DNA of 64,000 bases from an uncultured SAR116 cluster alpha proteobacterium (GCA_902615025.1 CACMNV010000003.1:62001-126000), one strand, 5' to 3'; positions 16,489 through 26,149 are shown, counted from the first letter of the stretch. Notes: a model not told the origin generated them from the sequence alone. Numbers and translations: made by a program.

Positions 16489-17529
16489 ATGAGACCTATA
16501 TTTAATGCAATAATGATCATATTGAAAAAGCATTTAATCAAATTTAAATTAATATTCGTTTTATTTTTAATTTTACTACCTTTTTTTTCAATTGCCAAAG
16601 ATATATCTATTGATAAAGATAAACTTCAACTTTATTTTGACTCAGTTGTCAGTATTGATTCTATAATTCCTGAAAATGCAAGAACCGCAAAATCACTTGG
16701 AACAGTCCGGCAAGGGAGCGGTGTCATTATTGATAATCAAACTATTTTAACAATTGGGTATATCGTTTTAGAGGCAAAAAAAATAACTATAGGTTTACGA
16801 AACGGAAAAAAAATACCTGGGAGATTATATGGATACGATCACACATCAGGGTTTGGAATTATTTCACCTATTATTAGTACTGAATTGAAGTCACTTAAAT
16901 TAGGTGATTCTAATAAAATAGGCTTAGATGAACCACTTTACATTTTACCGTCACCATTTAAAGGTTCTGGTTCAGTTGCTAAAATGGTATCTCGAAGACC
17001 ATTTGCTGGTTGGTGGGAATACTATTTAGATAAACCAATATATACATTGCCAACTAATCAATCTTGGGCTGGCTCACCTCTTATCAACTCAAATGGAGAA
17101 ATATTAGGTATTGGTTCTCTTTTTATCGCAGATGCTGCTTCACCTGGCATTATGTCACCTGGTAATATGTTTGTACCAATTAATCTATTAAAGCCTATTT
17201 TAAAAGATTTAAAAAAATATGGTCGAAGAAAGTCAAATATCAAACCATATATAGGGTTGTCATCAAATGAATATAATGGGCAGGTAATAGTTAAAAGAGT
17301 AAGTCGAGACGGTCCTTCGTATATAGCAGGAATAAAGGCAAATGATATTATAACTTCAGTTAATGGAAATTTAGTAAAGAATTTGAAAAAATTTTATGAA
17401 GCCGTTTGGGCTACTGGTAATAGCGGAGTTTCTATAAAAATTGTTATTCAAAGAAATGGAAAACAAATTAATTTTGATGTTAAACCAATTGATCGAATGG
17501 ATTATTTTATAAAAAATAATTCTTATTAG
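16489..17529 (+). CDS. HtrA/DegP-like trypsin-fold PDZ protein with lost catalytic triad
   Basis: Secreted or membrane-anchored protein of 346 residues: a hydrophobic signal segment at about 20-36, a trypsin-like domain at about 50-240 and one PDZ domain at about 250-335 (DGPSYIAGIKANDIITSVNG). Aligned to HtrA proteases, all three catalytic positions differ: Tyr91 for His in LTIGYIV, Gly121 for Asp in DHTSGFGII and Ala194 for Ser in SWAGSPLIN. The fold landmarks around them are intact, so this looks like a retained pseudoprotease, perhaps a binding or scaffold protein in the periplasm. The start may instead be ATG 16513, which leaves a better signal peptide; neither has a clear ribosome site. 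Confidence 0.8.
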   Translation: MRPIFNAIMIILKKHLIKFKLIFVLFLILLPFFSIAKDISIDKDKLQLYFDSVVSIDSIIPENARTAKSLGTVRQGSGVIIDNQTILTIGYIVLEAKKITIGLRNGKKIPGRLYGYDHTSGFGIISPIISTELKSLKLGDSNKIGLDEPLYILPSPFKGSGSVAKMVSRRPFAGWWEYYLDKPIYTLPTNQSWAGSPLINSNGEILGIGSLFIADAASPGIMSPGNMFVPINLLKPILKDLKKYGRRKSNIKPYIGLSSNEYNGQVIVKRVSRDGPSYIAGIKANDIITSVNGNLVKNLKKFYEAVWATGNSGVSIKIVIQRNGKQINFDVKPIDRMDYFIKNNSY

Positions 17530-17540
17530 TTTTTTGAGTA

Positions 17541-17618
<78 letters not shown>

Positions 17619-17668
17619 CAATTAACAATATAATTACAGACACACATTAAATTGGTCAAGAAAAGAAA

Positions 17669-18181
17669 TCATTTATAAATTAATGACCTTATTTTATTTT
17701 TGCTCATGATAGAAATTTCAAATAACATTCCAAAAACAAAAGTTGACATTATTGTGTTTGTAAAGAAGGGAATTGCTAAGACATAACATTGTAAAAGTCC
17801 ATCAAGATCTTTTGTATAAAATTCTGAGAATAGCCAAACCCCAAAATTGGTACAAACAAAAAATATAATTGAGCTTAAAAATAATAAAGACAATCTAGAC
17901 AAAAAACTTTTACTAAATATACCTATAATACTGATTAACGCTAGACTCCCCCAAGTAAAAATTAATAGATGATGAAATCCAATAAAAAAATCTGACAAAG
18001 CAAAAGCCATAATTACAAATGGACTTGATCGCAAACCAAAGTACATTGATGCATATAATGTCAAAGCAAGTACTGGAGTAAAGTTTGGCGGATGAGGGAA
18101 GTATCTAAAAACAAAGATAAACACAAACATAGATAAAAAAAGTAATAAGTTTGTTCTTAAATTATTATATTTAAAACTCAT
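17669..18181 (-). CDS. Small membrane protein of DUF6580 type, B12-riboswitch operon
   Basis: Membrane protein of 170 residues with about five hydrophobic helices. Conserved-looking segments FPHPPNFTPVLALTLY and ALSDFFIGFHH near the N-terminal half and NFGVWLFSEFY before the last helices are those of the uncharacterised DUF6580 group as I recall it. The ATG directly abuts the stop of the BtuB-type receptor, so it belongs to the transcript headed by the cobalamin riboswitch. A role in moving cobalamin or a corrinoid across the inner membrane, like an ECF-type S component, is a reasonable inference; no ATPase or EcfT partner is adjacent. Confidence 0.75.
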   Translation of the reverse strand: MSFKYNNLRTNLLLFLSMFVFIFVFRYFPHPPNFTPVLALTLYASMYFGLRSSPFVIMAFALSDFFIGFHHLLIFTWGSLALISIIGIFSKSFLSRLSLLFLSSIIFFVCTNFGVWLFSEFYTKDLDGLLQCYVLAIPFFTNTIMSTFVFGMLFEISIMSKNKIRSLIYK

Positions 18182-19992
18182 TAAAATTCACTTTCTATGC
18201 CACCAAAGAATGATATTCCTGGTGTATTATAATTTCTATTAACTTCGTAATCTTGATCTAAAATATTAGATACCTTGAAGTTACTTTTAAAATTATTATC
18301 AATTTTATAATTAAAATTATAATTCACAAGAGAAAATGATGGTAATTCATTAGAGCTAGTGTCATAGGCTCTTTCCTGATAAATGTATTCAAGTTGATTG
18401 TTAATTTTATCTGAAATTTTATAGTCAAACAAACTACTAAATTTGTGCATCGGAACTAAAGCCCCTTTGGTGCCATCACTTTTATCACTATCTGTTTTTG
18501 TATATGAAAAATATAAATCAAGATCCTCTATAATGTTGTATTTATTAACTGACAATTCGTAGCCAGAAATTTCAGTAAAACCTGAACCCTGTCGGTATCC
18601 ACCTCCAGAATATTCAATTTCATTATCAATTTCGCTATTAAATATAGATGAAGATACTAAAAAACCTGACATAAAATTATTATAATCAAAACCTAGCTCC
18701 TTATTTGTTGTTATTTCTGGTTCAAGTTTATTTATCCCACTTGCTAGATTATTACTTTCATATAAAGATGGAGGCCTATAACCTGTTCCAAAAGAAGTTT
18801 TTAACCTAAAATTCTTAAAGAGATCGTAACCTAATTGAACTCTATGACTCTCATGAGTACCATAAATTTGATCATGATCAGTTCTTAAAGAGACATCAAC
18901 AAGACTATTTTTAGTTGGCTTGATTTGACCATAAACATATTGAGCATCTGTTTCTCTTTTTTCCCTTACGTTAGACGTTTTATATTTTATATTGTTATAT
19001 TCTATTCCAAATCCAACGAAATCATCTTTATTAATTTTTGTTTGAATTTTGTATTCTACTTTTTGCTGTTTAGAACTTTGATTAGAAACATAAGAACCAG
19101 CTGTTTTTCTATTAACCCTCGTAGGATTATAATTTAAGATATGTTTAGTGTGGTTTCCAGTTTGGAACTCAAAAGTAACTAAACCTGATTGAATATTTGA
19201 TTTACTAAAATCATGATTGTCTGTCTGATCCCAGTTATCATATTCATATTTAGAGGATGAATCTCTAAAAACAAATGTTACTTTATTTTTATTTTCGTCA
19301 TTTTTTAATGTAGATTTAAAAGTTATTGAGCCTTCATTATAAGCATCTTTCTCGGTGTTTAAGCCATTTTTATTTCCTGATGATATACCATCAGAATGGC
19401 TGATATTAGCACTTAAGGATAGTTTTACATTCTTTTCACCTTTAGAATAGTAAGTGCCAGAGTAAATAGAATTGTTAGAACCAAATTTAATCTTTTGTCT
19501 AATTTTTTTTCCATTAAATATACCTTCATCTGTTGTTATAGCAATAACACCACCAGCAGCCTGTCCACCGTGAACAGAACCTTGAGGAGACTTTAATATC
19601 TCTATTTTTTGAATATTATCTAATGAAATATTTTGTAAATATGTCTCTGCCTGAGTTGCAGTATGATCAGCTATATTCATACCATCTACGGTTACATTTA
19701 GGTATTTCTTTGGGAAACCTCTTAAAAAATATGATGGTATAGAGCCTGTACCACCTGTTGATGCAATACTTATTGAACTCTCAGTTTTCAATAAATCAAC
19801 AAGATTAGTTGCGGATGATTTTTCAATATCTTTTTTTGAAATAACTTTGATAAATGAATTTGTATTTTTAATTTTTTGTTCAAAACCTGAGGGTGTTACA
19901 ACTATATTTATAAGTTCATCATCCAGTGTTTGAGAATATAATTTTGAAATAATAAAAAAGCTAATAATAAAAATTAAAGTTGTTTTGAACAT
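18181..19992 (-). CDS. btuB: TonB-dependent outer-membrane receptor, BtuB-type (vitamin B12)
   Basis: Outer-membrane gated channel of 603 residues. It has a signal peptide (about 1-20, ending near LYSQ), a TonB-box-like INIVVTP stretch, a plug domain at about 40-150 (LLKTESSISIASTGG, GSVHGGQAAGGVIAI) and a 22-stranded-type barrel ending in an aromatic-flanked terminal strand (ISFFGGIESEF). Size and plug resemble BtuB. The cobalamin riboswitch just upstream makes corrinoid uptake the likely function. A strong AGGAGG ribosome site precedes the ATG. Confidence 0.92.
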   Translation of the reverse strand: MFKTTLIFIISFFIISKLYSQTLDDELINIVVTPSGFEQKIKNTNSFIKVISKKDIEKSSATNLVDLLKTESSISIASTGGTGSIPSYFLRGFPKKYLNVTVDGMNIADHTATQAETYLQNISLDNIQKIEILKSPQGSVHGGQAAGGVIAITTDEGIFNGKKIRQKIKFGSNNSIYSGTYYSKGEKNVKLSLSANISHSDGISSGNKNGLNTEKDAYNEGSITFKSTLKNDENKNKVTFVFRDSSSKYEYDNWDQTDNHDFSKSNIQSGLVTFEFQTGNHTKHILNYNPTRVNRKTAGSYVSNQSSKQQKVEYKIQTKINKDDFVGFGIEYNNIKYKTSNVREKRETDAQYVYGQIKPTKNSLVDVSLRTDHDQIYGTHESHRVQLGYDLFKNFRLKTSFGTGYRPPSLYESNNLASGINKLEPEITTNKELGFDYNNFMSGFLVSSSIFNSEIDNEIEYSGGGYRQGSGFTEISGYELSVNKYNIIEDLDLYFSYTKTDSDKSDGTKGALVPMHKFSSLFDYKISDKINNQLEYIYQERAYDTSSNELPSFSLVNYNFNYKIDNNFKSNFKVSNILDQDYEVNRNYNTPGISFFGGIESEF

Positions 19993-20081
19993 AAATACCT
20001 CCTAGCTCAATCATGTTTGACGTCGCTAAACGATATTTACGCATAAATTGTTATCCCGACAATTTAAGAAGCGACAATGTA

Positions 20082-20240
20082 TGGCAGGTCTCCTGACTCG
20101 TGATCTAGTTAAAACACCTTCCCGATTTCTCAGTGGTATTTGTTCTAACGCTTCACATACAGTTGCGGGTACAGTATTGGCTTCGTCAATGACATTACCA
20201 ATTTCCCATTTTAAGCTTGAACATAAGTTCAAAGCACCTA
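20082..20240 (-). promoter_or_regulatory. Cobalamin (adenosylcobalamin-class) riboswitch
   Basis: Reading the minus strand, the conserved blocks occur in order: GGTGC near 20238, an AATGGGAA-GGT segment, CCCGCAACTGTA, CCACTG, GGGAAGG and the B12 box GTCAGGAGACCTGCC close to 20082. About 90 bases of leader then lead to the receptor ATG at 19992. It should repress receptor expression when cobalamin is plentiful. Whether the switch acts by sequestering the ribosome site or by termination is not obvious; I see no T-run hairpin, so translational control is more likely. Confidence 0.94.
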
Positions 20241-20288
20241 TACATTAGTTAATTATAAGTATATAAAATTTTAAAAGTAAATGAAATT

Positions 20289-21110
20289 ATGACAATTTTT
20301 ATTTTTGGCTTTGGTCAAGTTAGTAAAGAGCTAGCAAAAAAACTTTCAAATGATAAAAAAATAAATTTTAAGATTGTTTCTAGAAATACTCAAAACTTTT
20401 TAGATTATGAATTTTTGAAAATAGACTTTTTCAAAAATAAATTAAATCTTTCTGATTCAATATTAATTTCTACCATCCCACCTAACGAAAAAGATGAAGA
20501 TTTTATTTTAAAAAATATACCAGCATCAAATTTAAAATCATTTTCTAGAATTATGTATATTTCATCGACATCTGTTTACCAAGGTGGCGATGTAAATGAA
20601 TTAACAATCCCTAAGCCAACGACAAAACTTGGTATTAGGAGATTATCAATTGAAAAACAGTGGCAGAATATTAGTGATAAAACTGTTATCATTAGATCAG
20701 GTGGTATTTACAGTAATTCAAGTAACATTTTAACAAAATTTTTAAAAGGTGATCATAAAATTATTTTCAAAAAAAATCATTTCACTAATAGGATTCATAT
20801 AGAAGATCTTGTAGGAATAATTTTTAGTATCATAAAAGCTAAAAATATTGATGGTATAATTAATGCAACTGATAGTTTTTTTATTGATAACTTTGATCTA
20901 ATTGATAAGTTAAGTAAAAAATTTTCTTTACCTAAACCAACAAAAATTAGTTATGACGATGAATCAATAAACAAAAATATTAAGTCCTTTTATCAAGTAT
21001 CAAAAAAAGTTTATAGCAATAGATTGATGAATGATTTAGGTTATAGCCTGATTTATCCAAAAATTGATAAATTTTTAAATTCATTATTAAAAAAAGAATT
21101 AAAATTATGA
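20289..21110 (+). CDS. NAD(P)-binding extended SDR protein (YeeZ-like epimerase/dehydratase family)
   Basis: Soluble Rossmann-fold protein of 273 residues. The N-terminal glycine motif FGFGQVSKELAKKL binds the dinucleotide, YISSTSVYQGG carries the serine and tyrosine region, and FTNRIHIEDL is the usual substrate-domain segment of nucleotide-sugar epimerase relatives. The classical YxxxK motif is not evident, as in the YeeZ group, so catalysis is unclear. Its last codons overlap the ATG of the ferredoxin reductase by 4 bases (ATGA), so the two are co-translated. Confidence 0.75.
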   Translation: MTIFIFGFGQVSKELAKKLSNDKKINFKIVSRNTQNFLDYEFLKIDFFKNKLNLSDSILISTIPPNEKDEDFILKNIPASNLKSFSRIMYISSTSVYQGGDVNELTIPKPTTKLGIRRLSIEKQWQNISDKTVIIRSGGIYSNSSNILTKFLKGDHKIIFKKNHFTNRIHIEDLVGIIFSIIKAKNIDGIINATDSFFIDNFDLIDKLSKKFSLPKPTKISYDDESINKNIKSFYQVSKKVYSNRLMNDLGYSLIYPKIDKFLNSLLKKELKL

Positions 21111-21874
21111 GCAAATTTTTACTAAAAGTTTTATCAGTGACACATTGGACTGATACTTTGTTTTCATTTCAAATTGAAAGACCAAAAGATTTTAAATTTA
21201 AATCTGGAGAATTTGTAATGATTGGACTCCCAAATAGTGATGAACCTATTTTAAGAGCTTACTCAATTTGTTCTCCAAGTTGGGATGAAAAATTAGAATT
21301 TTATTCAATAATAGTAGAAAATGGTCCATTAACATCTAAATTAAAAAATATTAAAATTAATGATGAAATTATATTAATGTCTAAATCTACTGGAACATTA
21401 ATTTTAGACGCATTAAAACCTGCAAAAAGACTTTTTCTTTTTTCAACAGGTACTGGATTTGCTCCTTTCTCTTCAATTATAAGAGATCCCGAAACATATG
21501 ATAAATTTGAGAAAATTATTTTAACTCATACCTGTAGACTCAAAAATGAGTTACATTATAGTGAAAAGATAATGAGTGAATGCATTAATAATGAAATGTT
21601 GAAGAGTTTTGTTGGAGACAAATTAATATATTACAAATCTACAACTCAGGAAAATTCAGAATATACTGGAAGAATTACAAATAACATTCAAAATAAATCA
21701 TTCTATATTGACTTAAAATTAGATGAACTAAATTTTTCAACTGATTGTGCAATGATTTGTGGATCTTTAGATTTTAACAATGAATTAAAAAATCTACTTA
21801 TCGAAAAAGGATTTCAAGAAGGAGCTACAAATAAACCTAACACATTTGTTTTAGAAAAAGCTTTTGTAGGGTAA
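21107..21874 (+). CDS. fpr: Ferredoxin-NADP+ reductase (Fpr type)
   Basis: Single-domain-pair flavoprotein of 255 residues that moves electrons between NADPH and ferredoxin or flavodoxin. FAD-binding motif RAYSICSP, phosphate-binding GPLTSKL and nicotinamide-binding FSTGTGFAPF are present, and the length matches bacterial Fpr. There is no fused ferredoxin domain, which distinguishes it from BoxA. In this window it is the only visible candidate to feed electrons towards BoxB, via a separate ferredoxin (speculative). Couples with the SDR gene upstream. Confidence 0.9.
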   Translation: MSKFLLKVLSVTHWTDTLFSFQIERPKDFKFKSGEFVMIGLPNSDEPILRAYSICSPSWDEKLEFYSIIVENGPLTSKLKNIKINDEIILMSKSTGTLILDALKPAKRLFLFSTGTGFAPFSSIIRDPETYDKFEKIILTHTCRLKNELHYSEKIMSECINNEMLKSFVGDKLIYYKSTTQENSEYTGRITNNIQNKSFYIDLKLDELNFSTDCAMICGSLDFNNELKNLLIEKGFQEGATNKPNTFVLEKAFVG

Positions 21875-21878
21875 TTAA

Positions 21879-21954
21879 TGGTGGGCGGTGAGAGGCTCGA
21901 ACTCCCGACATTCTCGGTGTAAACGAGATGCTCTACCAACTGAGCTAACCGCCC
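21879..21954 (-). tRNA. tRNA-Val (TAC)
   Basis: Minus strand folds with acceptor GGGCGGT/ACCGCCC, anticodon stem TCTCG/CGAGA around loop TTTACAC (anticodon TAC), T arm GGGAG/CTCTC, discriminator A and encoded CCA. Confidence 0.97.
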
Positions 21955-22053
21955 TTGAGATTAAACTATTAATATATGTCTAGTTGTCAAATAAAAAGTT
22001 AATACCAATAATAATTTAAATAATTAAAATCTTAATTTATTCGTATTTGGATA

Positions 22054-22092
22054 AAAAAAATCAAAGTAGCTATAAGTAACTACTTTGATTTT
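22054..22092 (-). terminator. Rho-independent terminator of the HU gene
   Basis: A perfect 13-bp inverted repeat (AAAATCAAAGTAG and its complement, loop about 10 bases) lies 12 bases after the HU stop. On the minus strand it runs directly into a string of T. T-richness on both sides may also stop opposite-strand transcription. Confidence 0.85.
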
Positions 22093-22104
22093 AAAAATAA
22101 GTTA

Positions 22105-22377
22105 TTAATTTACTGCATCCTTAAGTGGAGTGCCAGGTTTAAATTTTGGCATTTTAGAAGCTTTTATCTGAATTGGCTCACCAGTTCTAGGGTTGCGGCC
22201 AGTTGTTGCTTTTCTGTGGGCTACTGAAAATGTCCCAAAACCAACTATTCTTACATCACCTCCTGATTTTAAAGCACCTGTGATTGCACCAATCACACCG
22301 TCAACGGCTTTACCTGCATCTGATTTTGACAATCCCGATGCTTCAGAAACACTAGTGATTAATTCATTTTTATTCAT
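22105..22377 (-). CDS. hup: HU-family DNA-binding protein
   Basis: Nucleoid protein of 90 residues that bends and compacts DNA as a dimer. The family signature GFGTFSVAHRKATTGRNP (the DNA-binding arm) and the C-terminal ...KPGTPLKDAVN are typical. The start ATG at 22375-22377 is chosen over an in-frame codon 12 bases upstream because GGAGG lies at the right spacing before it. It follows lon, as in the common clpX-lon-hup arrangement, has its own candidate promoter at 22409-22438 and ends in a strong terminator. Confidence 0.95.
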   Translation of the reverse strand: MNKNELITSVSEASGLSKSDAGKAVDGVIGAITGALKSGGDVRIVGFGTFSVAHRKATTGRNPRTGEPIQIKASKMPKFKPGTPLKDAVN

Positions 22378-22408
22378 GCAAACCTCCAATAAATAATAAA
22401 AATACTAT

Positions 22409-22438
22409 ATATTACCTTAAGAAATAAAGTAATTGCAA
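22409..22438 (-). promoter_or_regulatory. Putative sigma-70 promoter of the HU gene
   Basis: On the minus strand TTGCAA (22433-22438) and TAATAT (22409-22414) are spaced 18 bases apart, giving a leader of about 25 bases before the ribosome site. It lies in the 72-base gap after lon. Confidence 0.45.
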
Positions 22439-22449
22439 ATAAATAATTT

Positions 22450-24831
22450 TTAATGTGTTTGAGTTAATTGCTCTAGTTGGTCATTCTTAATTTTTTGACC
22501 AATTTCAGGCTTGATGTCGATTAATGGTTCAATTTTATTTTCTAATGTTTCTGATAATATCTGATCGACGTATTTAACGGTTTTTATTTTTATCTTATTT
22601 AGGATTTCTTTTTCAATCTCAATAAGGTCTTTTTCGTTTTCATATGGTATTAATACCTTTTTTATTCCATTTTGAATTGCAGCTAGTAATTTTTCTTTTA
22701 ATCCACCTATGGGAAGCACTTTACCTTTGAGTGTTATTTCACCTGTCATAGCTACATCGCATCGGACTTTATTATCAGTGAGCGTTGATACAATACTTGA
22801 AATCATAGCCACCCCTGCTGATGGTCCATCTTTAGGTGTAGCACCCTCTGGAACGTGCACATGTACATCGAAGCTATTTATAATATTTTGTTCAATTCCT
22901 AGTTTTAAATGATTAGATTTAATATAGAATTCAGCAGCTTTAATAGATTCTTTCATCACATCACCAAGCTTTCCTGTAGATGAGAATCTACCTTTACCAG
23001 GCACTTTTACAACTTCAACGTTAAGTAGCTCTCCACCCACTTGTGTCCAAGCCAGGCCATTTGTTACGCCCACCAAGTTAACATTTTCTTTACCTAATCG
23101 ATTATATTTGGGTGGGCCAAGGTTTTCTAATAAACTTTTTTTATCTATTTTTCCAAACGCTCGTCCATTAATTTCTATATCAGTAATAATTTTTCTAATT
23201 AATTTAGAAATTTCTCTTTCAAGTGACCTGACACCAGCTTCTTTTGTATATTTTTGTATTATTTCTATTAAAATTTCATCGGATAATAAAATCTCATCAT
23301 CTTTAACTTTATTTTCTTTCTTTATCTTTGTTATCAAATGGTTTTTAGCTATTTGTAATTTTTCATTTTCTGTATAGCCAGGCAGCCTGATTATTTCCAT
23401 ACGATCTAAGAGTGCATCCGGAATATTTAAGGTATTAGCAGTTGTGATGAACATCGTTTTTGATAAGTCATAATCAATTTCAAGGTAATGATCTTGAAAA
23501 CTGTTATTTTGTTCTGGATCTAATACTTCTAATAAAGCTGAAGAAGGATCTCCTCTATAGTCTGAACCAATCTTATCAATTTCATCCAAAAGAAATAAAG
23601 GATTATTAAATTTAGATTTTTTTAATCCCTGAATTATTTTGCCTGGCAATGAACCTATATATGTTCTTCTATGGCCTCTGACTTCAGCTTCATCTCGTAC
23701 GCCACCTAATGCCATTCTTAAATAAGTTCTACCTGTAGCTTTAGCAATAGATTTACCTAAAGATGTTTTTCCGACACCTGGAGGGCCAACTAGACACAAA
23801 ATAGGCCCTTTCAGCGAATTTGATCTTTTTTGAACTACCAAAAACTCTAATATTCTTTCTTTAACCTTTTTTAAACCATAATGATCTTCATCAAGAATTT
23901 GCTTTGCTAAAGATAAATCATAATTAATTTTAGATAGTTTTTTCCATGGAAGGCTAAGTATCCAATCAATATAACTTCTTACAACTCCAGATTCAGCACT
24001 CATTGGGCTCATATTTTTTAGTTTTTTGAATTCTGAATTAACTTTTTCTAGTGCGTCTTTTGTAAGCTTAGCTTTGCTAATTTTTTCTTTTATCTCTTGA
24101 AATTCGTCTTTGTCTTCTTCATCATTTCCTAATTCTTTTTGTATTGCCTTTAATTGTTCATTTAAGTAGTATTCCCTTTGAGTTTTTTCCATTTGAGTTT
24201 TAACTCTATTTCTAACTTTTTTATCAATTTGAAGACTATCAACCTCAATTTCAAGTTTTGAAATTAGTTTATCAATTCTAAGGGAAACATCATTTAATTT
24301 TAAAAATTCTTGTTTTTCTTCTATTGATAGTGACAAATGCGAAATTATAGTATCACATAATTTAGATGGATCTTTTATATCTGTTATTAGATTTATGATT
24401 TCATTATTAGTCTTTTTATTAATGTTTAAATAATCTTCAAACACCGTATGAAGAACGTTGATTTTTGTAATATCAACTTTAGGTGACCCTGAGTTAGACA
24501 AAATTTTAAAATTACAAGTTAAATAATTTATATCTTTTGTTTCCGGTAAAAAATTGATTTTAACTCTTTTTTTCCCTTCTACAAGAACCTTTAAAGTCCC
24601 ATCAGGAAGCTTTAACAGTTGAAGAATTTTACATATTGTTCCTATTGAATAAAGGTCTTTAGGTTTTGGATCTTCAACTTTTGCAACTTTTTGAGTAACT
24701 AAAACTATATCCTTATTATCAGACATAGCTATTTCCAAAGCTTTAACGGATTTGTTTCTGCCAACAAATAAAGGTACGATAATTTGAGGGAATACAACTA
24801 TATCTCTTAGTGGTAATACAGGCTCATTCAT
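22450..24831 (-). CDS. lon: ATP-dependent protease Lon
   Basis: Cytoplasmic AAA+ serine protease that degrades damaged and regulatory proteins. The 793 residues are of standard LonA length: N-terminal substrate domain (1-200), coiled coil (200-300), Walker A LVGPPGVGKTSLGKS at about 345, and a protease domain with the catalytic serine in PKDGPSAGVAM and lysine in GGLKEKLLAA. It sits 55 bases downstream of clpX in the usual tig-clpP-clpX-lon-hup order. A CTTGAA/GACATAT pair just before the start could be a heat-shock promoter but is weak. Confidence 0.97.
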   Translation of the reverse strand: MNEPVLPLRDIVVFPQIIVPLFVGRNKSVKALEIAMSDNKDIVLVTQKVAKVEDPKPKDLYSIGTICKILQLLKLPDGTLKVLVEGKKRVKINFLPETKDINYLTCNFKILSNSGSPKVDITKINVLHTVFEDYLNINKKTNNEIINLITDIKDPSKLCDTIISHLSLSIEEKQEFLKLNDVSLRIDKLISKLEIEVDSLQIDKKVRNRVKTQMEKTQREYYLNEQLKAIQKELGNDEEDKDEFQEIKEKISKAKLTKDALEKVNSEFKKLKNMSPMSAESGVVRSYIDWILSLPWKKLSKINYDLSLAKQILDEDHYGLKKVKERILEFLVVQKRSNSLKGPILCLVGPPGVGKTSLGKSIAKATGRTYLRMALGGVRDEAEVRGHRRTYIGSLPGKIIQGLKKSKFNNPLFLLDEIDKIGSDYRGDPSSALLEVLDPEQNNSFQDHYLEIDYDLSKTMFITTANTLNIPDALLDRMEIIRLPGYTENEKLQIAKNHLITKIKKENKVKDDEILLSDEILIEIIQKYTKEAGVRSLEREISKLIRKIITDIEINGRAFGKIDKKSLLENLGPPKYNRLGKENVNLVGVTNGLAWTQVGGELLNVEVVKVPGKGRFSSTGKLGDVMKESIKAAEFYIKSNHLKLGIEQNIINSFDVHVHVPEGATPKDGPSAGVAMISSIVSTLTDNKVRCDVAMTGEITLKGKVLPIGGLKEKLLAAIQNGIKKVLIPYENEKDLIEIEKEILNKIKIKTVKYVDQILSETLENKIEPLIDIKPEIGQKIKNDQLEQLTQTH

Positions 24832-24886
24832 ACTTATAAAATATGTCTCAACAAATTAAATTCAAGTATTTCATCTGAAAAGAATT

Positions 24887-26149
24887 TTATGAAATTGTTT
24901 GTGATATACTTTTTTTATTTTTAGAATGTACAGTTATTGGTTTTTTATCTTTAATGACAACATCTTCATTAATAACAACTTCATCGATATTTGATTGAGA
25001 TGGTAACTCGAACATAGTGTCCATTAACATTTTTTCAATAATAGATCTTAAACCACGTGCACCAGTATCAAGCTCTATAGCTTTTTTTGCTATTGCAGTT
25101 AAAGCCTCTTTTCTAAAATCTAGTTTTGTATTTTCCATTTGAAAAAGTTTTTTGTACTGTTTTGTTAGAGCATTTTTAGGTTCAGTTAATATTTTAACTA
25201 ATGCATCCTCATCTAGATCTTCTAGGGTTGCCAAGACTGGCAATCTACCAACGAATTCTGGTATAAGTCCATATTTAACAAGATCTGTTGGACGAATTTC
25301 TTTTAATATTTCACTAGAAAGTCTTTCATCTTTGTTTTTTATTTCAGCTTCAAAACCAATTGATGAGTTTTTACTTCTATTAGAGATGATTTTATCAATA
25401 CCTGCAAATGCTCCACCACATATAAATAGAATGTTTGTTGTGTCAACCTGTAAAAAATCCTGCTGTGGATGCTTTCTTCCACCTTGAGGTGGCACAGAAG
25501 CTATTGTCCCTTCCATAATTTTTAACAATGCTTGTTGTACACCTTCACCACTTACATCTCTGGTTATGGATGGATTTTCTGATTTGCGAGAAATTTTATC
25601 AACCTCATCTATGTACACAATACCTTTTTGAGCTCGCTCTACGTTATAATCAGAAGCTTGAAGTAACTTTAATATTATATTTTCAACGTCTTCTCCAACA
25701 TAACCTGCTTCTGTCAAAGTAGTAGCATCTGCAATTGTAAATGGCACATCAATTATTTTAGCCAAAGTTTGAGCTAACAATGTTTTTCCACATCCAGTTG
25801 GACCAACTAACAATATGTTTGATTTAGATATTTCTACATCATCAATTTCATTTGAGGAATTCAGTCTTTTGTAGTGATTATGAACAGAGACAGATAAAAC
25901 TTTTTTTGCACTTGATTGTCCGATCACATATTCATCAAGAACTTTAAAAATCTCTGAAGGTGTGGGAACTCCACTTGATCCTTTTGATGAACTTTGTTTA
26001 TGCTCTTCTTTAATAATATCCATACAAAGTTCGACACATTCATCACATATAAAAACAGTAGGTCCTGCAATAAGTTTTTTTACTTCATGTTGGCTCTTAC
26101 CACAAAATGAACAATAAAGGGTTGAATTATTTTTATCAATTTTACTCAT
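24887..26149 (-). CDS. clpX: ATP-dependent Clp protease unfoldase ClpX
   Basis: Hexameric AAA+ unfoldase that feeds substrates into ClpP. The 420 residues include the N-terminal four-cysteine zinc domain (CSFCGKS and CDECVELC), Walker [15 protein letters not shown], Walker [11 protein letters not shown] and the ClpP-docking region. In alphaproteobacteria ClpXP also degrades cell-cycle regulators. It lies 45 bases downstream of clpP. Confidence 0.97.
   Translation of the reverse strand: MSKIDKNNSTLYCSFCGKSQHEVKKLIAGPTVFICDECVELCMDIIKEEHKQSSSKGSSGVPTPSEIFKVLDEYVIGQSSAKKVLSVSVHNHYKRLNSSNEIDDVEISKSNILLVGPTGCGKTLLAQTLAKIIDVPFTIADATTLTEAGYVGEDVENIILKLLQASDYNVERAQKGIVYIDEVDKISRKSENPSITRDVSGEGVQQALLKIMEGTIASVPPQGGRKHPQQDFLQVDTTNILFICGGAFAGIDKIISNRSKNSSIGFEAEIKNKDERLSSEILKEIRPTDLVKYGLIPEFVGRLPVLATLEDLDEDALVKILTEPKNALTKQYKKLFQMENTKLDFRKEALTAIAKKAIELDTGARGLRSIIEKMLMDTMFELPSQSNIDEVVINEDVVIKDKKPITVHSKNKKSISQTIS

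Noticed and set aside
20026-20248. Open reading frames on both strands
   Set aside because: Both lie within the cobalamin riboswitch, and their residues reflect conserved RNA blocks.
24841-24866. Possible heat-shock promoter (CTTGAA / GACATAT) before lon
   Set aside because: The -10 element would put the transcript start almost at the ATG and the match is partial in AT-rich DNA; not strong enough to list.
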